Made by a program: the position numbers and the translations under genes
Notes under the pieces: generated by a model
What the model was told of the DNA's origin: nothing
The model's database searches: none
Seen by the model: only the letters and a program-made list of their open reading frames with translations
Source: Bacillota bacterium
GTDB lineage: Bacteria; Bacillota_I; Bacilli_A; RFN20; CAG-826
Reading direction: 5' to 3'
Length of the DNA stretch: 9,964 nucleotides
NCBI GenBank assembly: GCA_003512585.1
Contig: DOQE01000018.1
Location: forward strand, 238-10,201
Shown: positions 5,753 to 9,964 of the stretch, in pieces
Layout of the letters: the number at the start of each line of letters is the position of its first letter
How positions within the stretch are numbered: position 1 is the stretch's first letter

Positions 5753-8203
5753 TTAAAAAGAAGTTAAATTTAAGCTAGATAAGTCTATATCTTCTTCACT
5801 GTTTATATCAACAATAGCTTCGTCTCCTTTTTCTAAATCAATATAGTTAGAAGAAAATGAATAACGATAATTATCTTTAAAATTAATGAATAAAGACTTA
5901 GCAAAAGAATTGGCTTTTATGTGTATTTTTATATGTTTTGAGTCAATTTGTTCGACATTATAGTCAAAATCGCTAGCAAAGGAATGGTTTCGCCACATAT
6001 AGGGGGAATAAAGCGTTTTAATTTCTTCTCCATCATCTAAAAATTTAGCAAAGAAATAAGCATCGAAATCAGTCACTTTAAAGTCTAGTTTTAAATCAAA
6101 AACATCATCTAAAACGTTTTCTAGTTTAACTTCTTTTTCAAACAAAGATTTTCCATCATATTTTTTTGCTCCAAAAATCAACTTACCAGAGTAAGGAATA
6201 TTGGTAGAATTATCAAAGAACACATGGGTAAACCCATCTTTATCTTCATAGAAGCTAGCTAAACGGGGCCTATAGGAATTCTTCAAAGCATAATAGGCTT
6301 GCTTGGGTTCAAGATAATAATCTAGAATTGCCCAAGTTCCACTCGGCCAAATATCATCGAACATCCAGTTTAAAAACGCACCAGAGATATGACGGTTGGC
6401 TCTAGTATATTCAAATTCGGCACGGAGGGCCTCGGCATGAGCTAAGCTAGCTTTTTTAACAAAAGAAGTAATCCCATCGACTTTTCCATACATATCTTCG
6501 GCATAGAAAAGTTCGCGATGCGGGAAATCCAAAGGAGAGATCCCGTAAGGGTTTTCCATGAAACGATCTTTCCACATTTCATCCATTGGCCAAATATGGT
6601 CATTGCCAAATATTTTCCTTAAGCTCTCCTCACTAGATGGCCCCATGACGGCACATTCGCTAACAAAAGGAACATTTTTCTTAGAAATATATTTTCTATA
6701 GTCGGCCATGCCATGATCTAAAGCATATTCAAAATTCCCATAATGGGTATCCCCACTCCTATAATCATTCCCAACATCGGTATAAGAATGAGGGGACTGC
6801 CTACTATAGGGCCTAGTATCATCTAGATTATAAATGACTCCATAAAGCAAACAATTTACTAAGAAATCTCCTTTATTGATTAAATTGCCATAAGTACCGG
6901 TTTTTTCATTTCCGCCACACCAATAAACCAAACAAGGATGATTACGTAATCTTTTGACTTGGTATTCGACTTCTTTTAATAAATTAGATACGAATTCTTG
7001 ATTGTCTTCAGGGATATCGGCACACGCTAGGCAAATATCTTGCCAAACCAAAATGCCATATTTATCGCAAAGAGAATAAAATATATCTTTTTCATAGCTT
7101 CCCCCGCCCCAAACGCGAAGCATATTTATATTCATTTCTTTGGCTAGGGCAATCATCTTCTTATATTTTTCATCTTTCATGACCCCGGTAAAGAATTCGG
7201 GAGGAACCCAGTTGCTCCCTTTTAGGAAAATCTTTTTATTGTTGATAAGAAAATCCATTCCCAATAAATTATTTCCTTTGGCTTCTTCTAATAAAGAAAC
7301 GGATCTAAAAGCAAAATAGCCTTGCTTGGTATCGACTTTTTTATTGTCTCTATATAAATCGATAACATAATTATATAAAGGCTGCTCACCATATCCAGTT
7401 GGCCACCAAAGAGCAAAATCTCTATATTTTAACGCCAAGAAATTCTTTTTTCCTTCAAGCGGAATTTCATAGGTATCAAAATCATTCCCGAATGGGGTTT
7501 TTGCTAAGCGAAAAACTAGTTTATCATCCTTTTTGCTCTCGCCTTGCTTGGCTACGCTTCCATCGGGGCGAAACAATGTTTCGGTGGTATAGTTAGTCTT
7601 AATAAAGAAAGAAAGATTGCCTTTATCGTCTGCTTTATAATGGACATCTTCGATTTGAAATCTTTCCTTGCTTTCTAAATATACTTTTCCAATTATCCCA
7701 TAAGCACAGATTTTTGGAGCCCAATCCCAGCCAAAATGACATTGGGGTTTTCTTAAAAAGATACGAGGTTTGTTAAATATTACGTTATATCCGTCGGTAT
7801 TGATTTTATCGGCCTCATTCAAGGTGGAAATCATCTTGACTTGAAGCAAATTGTTTTTTTCCTTTAAGGCATTTTTTACATCAAATCTATATTCTAGAAA
7901 GGCATTTTTTGTTTCCCCTATTTTTATCCCGTTTAAATAAATAATAGAAAATAAATCTATCCCTTCAAAAACCAAAACCTGGCTCTCTTTAGCAAAAGAA
8001 GGGGAAGGGACATCAAATTCACATTCATAGGTAAAATTTTCCCTGCCAACCCAAGTTGAGTCTTTATAATTTTCCAAAATATAAGGATTGCTAACCTTGC
8101 CAGCATTATACATATCGATTGTTATATCGCCAGGAACTTCAGCTTTTATCTTTAAATCTTTACCCAATAAATTCCATTTATTTAAAATTAATTGTTCGTT
8201 CAT
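5753..8203 (-). CDS. Intracellular beta-mannosidase, glycoside hydrolase family 2
   Basis: An 816-residue enzyme, normal length for GH2 beta-mannosidases, which release terminal beta-D-mannose from manno-oligosaccharides or beta-mannosides by a retaining mechanism. The N-terminal sugar-binding-like beta-sandwich (about 1-180) contains the beta-mannosidase hallmark HFGWDWAPK (156-164). LWWPTGYGEQPLY (265-277) follows, then the TIM-barrel part: GSNWVPPE (329-336), RVWGGGSYE (363-371) and VWQDICLACA (386-395). The acid/base is Glu433 in YWCGGNE, and the nucleophile should be Glu516 in VPFVSE. SGAFLNWMFDDIWPSGTWA (607-625) and DYY..PKQAYYALK match the family's C-terminal barrel edge. There is no signal peptide, so it acts on imported substrate. 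The ATG at 8203 has GGAG 8 nt upstream. It is the first gene of a tight operon with the GH37-like enzyme and is divergent from the HAD gene. GH2 also includes beta-galactosidases, but HFGWDWAP argues strongly for beta-mannosidase. Confidence 0.93.
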   Translation of the reverse strand: MNEQLILNKWNLLGKDLKIKAEVPGDITIDMYNAGKVSNPYILENYKDSTWVGRENFTYECEFDVPSPSFAKESQVLVFEGIDLFSIIYLNGIKIGETKNAFLEYRFDVKNALKEKNNLLQVKMISTLNEADKINTDGYNVIFNKPRIFLRKPQCHFGWDWAPKICAYGIIGKVYLESKERFQIEDVHYKADDKGNLSFFIKTNYTTETLFRPDGSVAKQGESKKDDKLVFRLAKTPFGNDFDTYEIPLEGKKNFLALKYRDFALWWPTGYGEQPLYNYVIDLYRDNKKVDTKQGYFAFRSVSLLEEAKGNNLLGMDFLINNKKIFLKGSNWVPPEFFTGVMKDEKYKKMIALAKEMNINMLRVWGGGSYEKDIFYSLCDKYGILVWQDICLACADIPEDNQEFVSNLLKEVEYQVKRLRNHPCLVYWCGGNEKTGTYGNLINKGDFLVNCLLYGVIYNLDDTRPYSRQSPHSYTDVGNDYRSGDTHYGNFEYALDHGMADYRKYISKKNVPFVSECAVMGPSSEESLRKIFGNDHIWPMDEMWKDRFMENPYGISPLDFPHRELFYAEDMYGKVDGITSFVKKASLAHAEALRAEFEYTRANRHISGAFLNWMFDDIWPSGTWAILDYYLEPKQAYYALKNSYRPRLASFYEDKDGFTHVFFDNSTNIPYSGKLIFGAKKYDGKSLFEKEVKLENVLDDVFDLKLDFKVTDFDAYFFAKFLDDGEEIKTLYSPYMWRNHSFASDFDYNVEQIDSKHIKIHIKANSFAKSLFINFKDNYRYSFSSNYIDLEKGDEAIVDINSEEDIDLSSLNLTSF

Positions 8204-8354
8204 ATATGTTTCTCCAGAAGGAAAATCTATTAACTAGATAATTTTATTATTAGAAAGGAAGACTATCCCTATTTCTATAGACCTTTAATAATCTTTTTTT
8301 AACCATAATGAAAAAGAAACGATAAATATACGGGAATTTAATTATAATTTCGGC
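8204..8354. other. Divergent intergenic region between beta-mannosidase and HAD genes
   Basis: This 151-nt AT-rich spacer must hold the promoters for both directions. On the minus strand GGAG (8215 to 8212) lies 8 nt before the beta-mannosidase ATG and is a clear SD. I could not find a convincing -35/-10 pair for that operon; TAAAAT- and TATAGA-like strings occur without a TTGACA partner. On the + strand a TATAAT lies just before the HAD gene. I saw no strong inverted repeat typical of an operator, only short imperfect CTAT/ATAG pairs around 8263-8280. Confidence 0.6.
8343..8348 (+). promoter_or_regulatory. -10 box of the HAD gene, possible leaderless start
   Basis: A perfect TATAAT ends 6 nt (TTCGGC) before the ATG at 8355, so transcription would begin at or beside the start codon. 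There is no SD upstream and no recognisable -35 at the expected distance (CGATAA region, 8320-8325). The arrangement has the same spacing as that before the CBS-domain gene. Confidence 0.45.
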
Positions 8355-9218
8355 ATGGAATTGGCTATGGATAAAAAATATAAATTAAACGGAATCGATT
8401 TTTTAAATACATCAAAAGGAACTTTAATTGGCATTCACCAAGGTAAGGTCGATTGCTATTATCCTTGGGTAGAAGCAAAAAAACCAACGACAATTAAATA
8501 TGTCATGATGGACTTAGATGGAACAAGCGTCAAAAGCGAGGAGTTTTGGATATATATAATCGAAAAAACCACCGCAACTTTGCTTCATGATAATTCCTTT
8601 AGACTAAGCAAAGAAGATAGCCCTTACGTGCAAGGTTTTACGACGATTGAACATTTATCATATTGCAAAAACAAATATAAATTCAAGCAAAGTCTAGAAG
8701 AAGCAATCTTGGTTTATCATCAAGTAGCTAGAAAAGAATTAAATGACATTATGCTAGGAAAAGGAAAACAAGATGCTTTTTCTCCTCGCAAGGGACTAAA
8801 AGAATTCTTATTATCCTTAAAAAAGAAAAATATAAAGATTGGTTTAGCTACTTCCGGTTTAGATTATAAAGCCATCCCGGAAATTGTATCCGCTTTTAAA
8901 ACACTAAACATGGGTGATCCTTTAACCTTTTATGATTGCATTGTCACCGGCGGGAAAGAAAAAAGAAAAGATGAATACGGGACAATGGGCGAATTATGCG
9001 CCAAGCCTCATCCTTGGATTTATTCCGAATTAGCTTTGGGGCTAGGGATAAAAGATAAAGAAGAAGCCATAATTTTAGAAGATAGCTCTGCTGGAGTCAT
9101 CTCTTCAAAAATAGCAGGTTACAATGTCATTGGCTTTGATGATGGGAACTTAATCGAATCAGGTTTAGATAAAGACTGTTTGAGAATGATTTCCACTTTT
9201 AACGATATAGATTTATAA
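8355..9218 (+). CDS. HAD-superfamily hydrolase, beta-phosphoglucomutase/phosphatase-like, with N-terminal extension
   Basis: A 287-residue cytoplasmic protein with all four HAD motifs: DLDGT (53-57; nucleophile Asp53, acid/base Asp55), LATSG (164-168), the motif III lysine in CAKPHP (Lys217) and LEDSSAGV (241-248; acidic Glu242, Asp243). The last motif and the helical cap between motifs I and II (about 60-150) are typical of the beta-phosphoglucomutase-like subgroup, which acts on sugar phosphates. The first 45-50 residues, including GKVDCYYPWVEAKKP before motif I, are an extension not seen in typical members, and I cannot assign it. Next to a beta-mannosidase, a sugar-phosphate substrate is attractive but unproven. 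I kept the ATG at 8355; an in-frame ATG at 8367 is possible and has only a weak GGA nearby. It converges with the dUTPase gene, leaving a 6-nt gap. Confidence 0.82.
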   Translation: MELAMDKKYKLNGIDFLNTSKGTLIGIHQGKVDCYYPWVEAKKPTTIKYVMMDLDGTSVKSEEFWIYIIEKTTATLLHDNSFRLSKEDSPYVQGFTTIEHLSYCKNKYKFKQSLEEAILVYHQVARKELNDIMLGKGKQDAFSPRKGLKEFLLSLKKKNIKIGLATSGLDYKAIPEIVSAFKTLNMGDPLTFYDCIVTGGKEKRKDEYGTMGELCAKPHPWIYSELALGLGIKDKEEAIILEDSSAGVISSKIAGYNVIGFDDGNLIESGLDKDCLRMISTFNDIDL

Positions 9219-9224
9219 AAAGCA

Positions 9225-9725
9225 TTAATAATTATTCTTTTGTCTATTATGGTTTACTTCCATCTTCTTTTTATAGGCATTTATGACATCGCTAGAGGAA
9301 TAATCAAATAAAGGAATTATATTTAAAAAAGCAGAAAATGCTTTGCAATAACTTTCTGCATCGAATTCATCATGAAGTTTAGATACCAATTCATAAACAT
9401 TTAAAATAGATGTTGTTAAATCTTTGCTTGTTACATTAAATTTATGAGAATATCTGCTTACGCCAAGTTCCAAGCCTAAGGAAAGAAAGAAATGCAAGGC
9501 ATCGGCAAATTCATCCAAAATGACTTCTTTTGGCGAGGGTCCTTTGTTTGACCAAAACTTAAAACACCTCGTCTCGTTTGCAAATTCGCCAAGCTCTACT
9601 AATAAAGCCAAGACTCTTTTCTCATGCGTGGACTCATAATTAACATGATGAAGGGAAGCTATTTCTTCATCAAGTCCACTTTGAAGAGGAAAAAGTTCAT
9701 CTAAAACAATTTTATCATCGCTCAT
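9225..9725 (-). CDS. Dimeric-type dUTPase (dUTPase-2 / all-alpha NTP pyrophosphatase family)
   Basis: A 166-residue all-alpha protein. The core ALLVELGEFANETRCFKFW (about 40-58) followed by ILDEFADALHFFLSLGLELG (about 69-88) is the dUTPase-2 pattern. The acidic pairs ELGE (Glu44, Glu47) and EFAD (Glu72, Asp75) are the expected magnesium ligands, and the LDEEI..LH segment precedes them. The family hydrolyses dUTP, and sometimes dUDP, to dUMP, keeping uracil out of DNA and supplying dTMP synthesis. It is unrelated to the trimeric beta-barrel dUTPases. I start it at the ATG at 9725, which has GGAG 8 nt upstream; the TTG at 9746 lacks an SD. Its ATG overlaps the TGA of glycogen phosphorylase (ATGA), so it is probably co-transcribed and translationally coupled. 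Related NTP pyrophosphatases such as MazG are less likely, given the NETRCFKFW motif. Confidence 0.88.
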   Translation of the reverse strand: MSDDKIVLDELFPLQSGLDEEIASLHHVNYESTHEKRVLALLVELGEFANETRCFKFWSNKGPSPKEVILDEFADALHFFLSLGLELGVSRYSHKFNVTSKDLTTSILNVYELVSKLHDEFDAESYCKAFSAFLNIIPLFDYSSSDVINAYKKKMEVNHNRQKNNY

Positions 9726-9964
9726 TTTAATTTCTCCAAATGCCAAATGTCTTTATTATATTCTTCTATTGTTCTATCGGAAGTAAAATAGCCGCTGCTA
9801 GCAATATTAATTAGCGCACTTCTAGCCCAATTCTTTCTATCTAAATACATTTTTTCGGCTCTAGAACATGCTTCTAGATAAGAAGGGAAATCAGCTAAAA
9901 CAAAGAATTGATCGTTTTTAGCCATTATTTCATCGAAAATCATCCTAAATCTATTGGGATCGGA
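9722..9964 (-). CDS. glgP: Glycogen/maltodextrin phosphorylase, C-terminal fragment (5' end outside window)
   Basis: The last 80 codons of a minus-strand gene entering from the right edge, ending in TGA at 9724-9722. The residues begin SDPNRFRMIFDEI, then contain ADFPSYLEA, NWARSALINIASSGYFTSDR and TIEEYNKDIWHL. This is the C-terminus of the GT35 phosphorylase family, notably the INIA.SG.F.SDRTI.EY...IW signature. These PLP enzymes release glucose 1-phosphate from glycogen or maltodextrins; the PLP lysine lies outside the window. The internal ATG at 9941-9943 is not the start, because the reading frame continues upstream in family sequence (DP.RFR). The gene overlaps the dUTPase start by 4 nt. 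Confidence 0.92.
   Translation of the reverse strand, partial: SDPNRFRMIFDEIMAKNDQFFVLADFPSYLEACSRAEKMYLDRKNWARSALINIASSGYFTSDRTIEEYNKDIWHLEKLK
9734..9737 (-). promoter_or_regulatory. Ribosome binding site of the dUTPase gene
   Basis: GGAG on the minus strand (9737 to 9734), 8 nt before the ATG at 9725, lies inside the phosphorylase coding end. It selects this start over the TTG at 9746 and has the same GGAGAAA form and spacing as the beta-mannosidase SD. Confidence 0.7.

Noticed and set aside
8204..8354. Riboswitch or paired AraC operator before the beta-mannosidase gene
   Set aside because: Only short imperfect repeats are visible. The stretch is too short and unstructured to support a riboswitch, and no motif is shared convincingly with the AraC-type gene's own upstream region.
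1..9964. CRISPR array, tRNA, rRNA, transposase or phage genes
   Set aside because: I saw no regularly spaced direct repeats, no cloverleaf-like sequences, no rRNA-like blocks and no transposase or integrase motifs; all intergenic gaps are under 300 nt.

Overview
The window is an AT-rich, gene-dense bacterial segment using the standard stop codons. TGA closes two genes, TGG encodes Trp throughout, and TAA/TAG close the others. The gene set points to a low-GC Firmicute of the Bacilli/Mollicutes-related type, probably host- or gut-associated: class II fructose-bisphosphate aldolase, a small CBS-pair protein, a BspA-like leucine-rich-repeat lipoprotein, GH2 and GH37-like glycosidases, a dimeric-type dUTPase and glycogen phosphorylase. 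No taxonomic search was possible, so this is inference from gene content and composition.

Layout. Bases 1-106 are the last codons of a + strand class II aldolase, followed by a clear intrinsic terminator. On the minus strand, 150-545 encodes a two-CBS-domain protein. Divergent to it, 792-1637 (+) is an AraC-type regulator with an N-terminal cupin. A two-tier hairpin (1642-1707) separates it from the convergent minus-strand surface lipoprotein (1711-4458). Upstream of the lipoprotein on the same strand is a two-gene glycosidase operon: an intracellular GH2 beta-mannosidase (5753-8203), then a divergent trehalase-family (GH37-like) glycosidase (4534-5748) 4 nt later. Across a 151-nt divergent spacer, 8355-9218 (+) is a HAD phosphatase or phosphomutase-like protein with an N-terminal extension. 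The right end carries, on the minus strand, the 3' end of glycogen phosphorylase (9722-9964) overlapping a dUTPase-2 family gene (9225-9725) by an ATGA junction.

How the genes may work together. The core is a compact carbohydrate locus. The lipoprotein is likely exposed on the cell surface. The beta-mannosidase and its partner lack signal peptides, so they should act on imported oligosaccharides. The AraC regulator is a plausible sugar-responsive switch for the locus. No transporter lies in the window.

The most interesting structural observation is at 4459-4512. The terminator-like hairpin after the glycosidase operon contains the Shine-Dalgarno sequence of the lipoprotein gene. A promoter-like TTGACA/TATTAG pair is positioned so that its own transcripts would lack the upstream hairpin arm. 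A second pattern is a TATAAT box exactly 6 nt before the ATG of two genes with no SD (CBS protein and HAD protein), which suggests leaderless mRNAs. The rest is fairly ordinary; I found no CRISPR array, tRNA, rRNA or mobile element.
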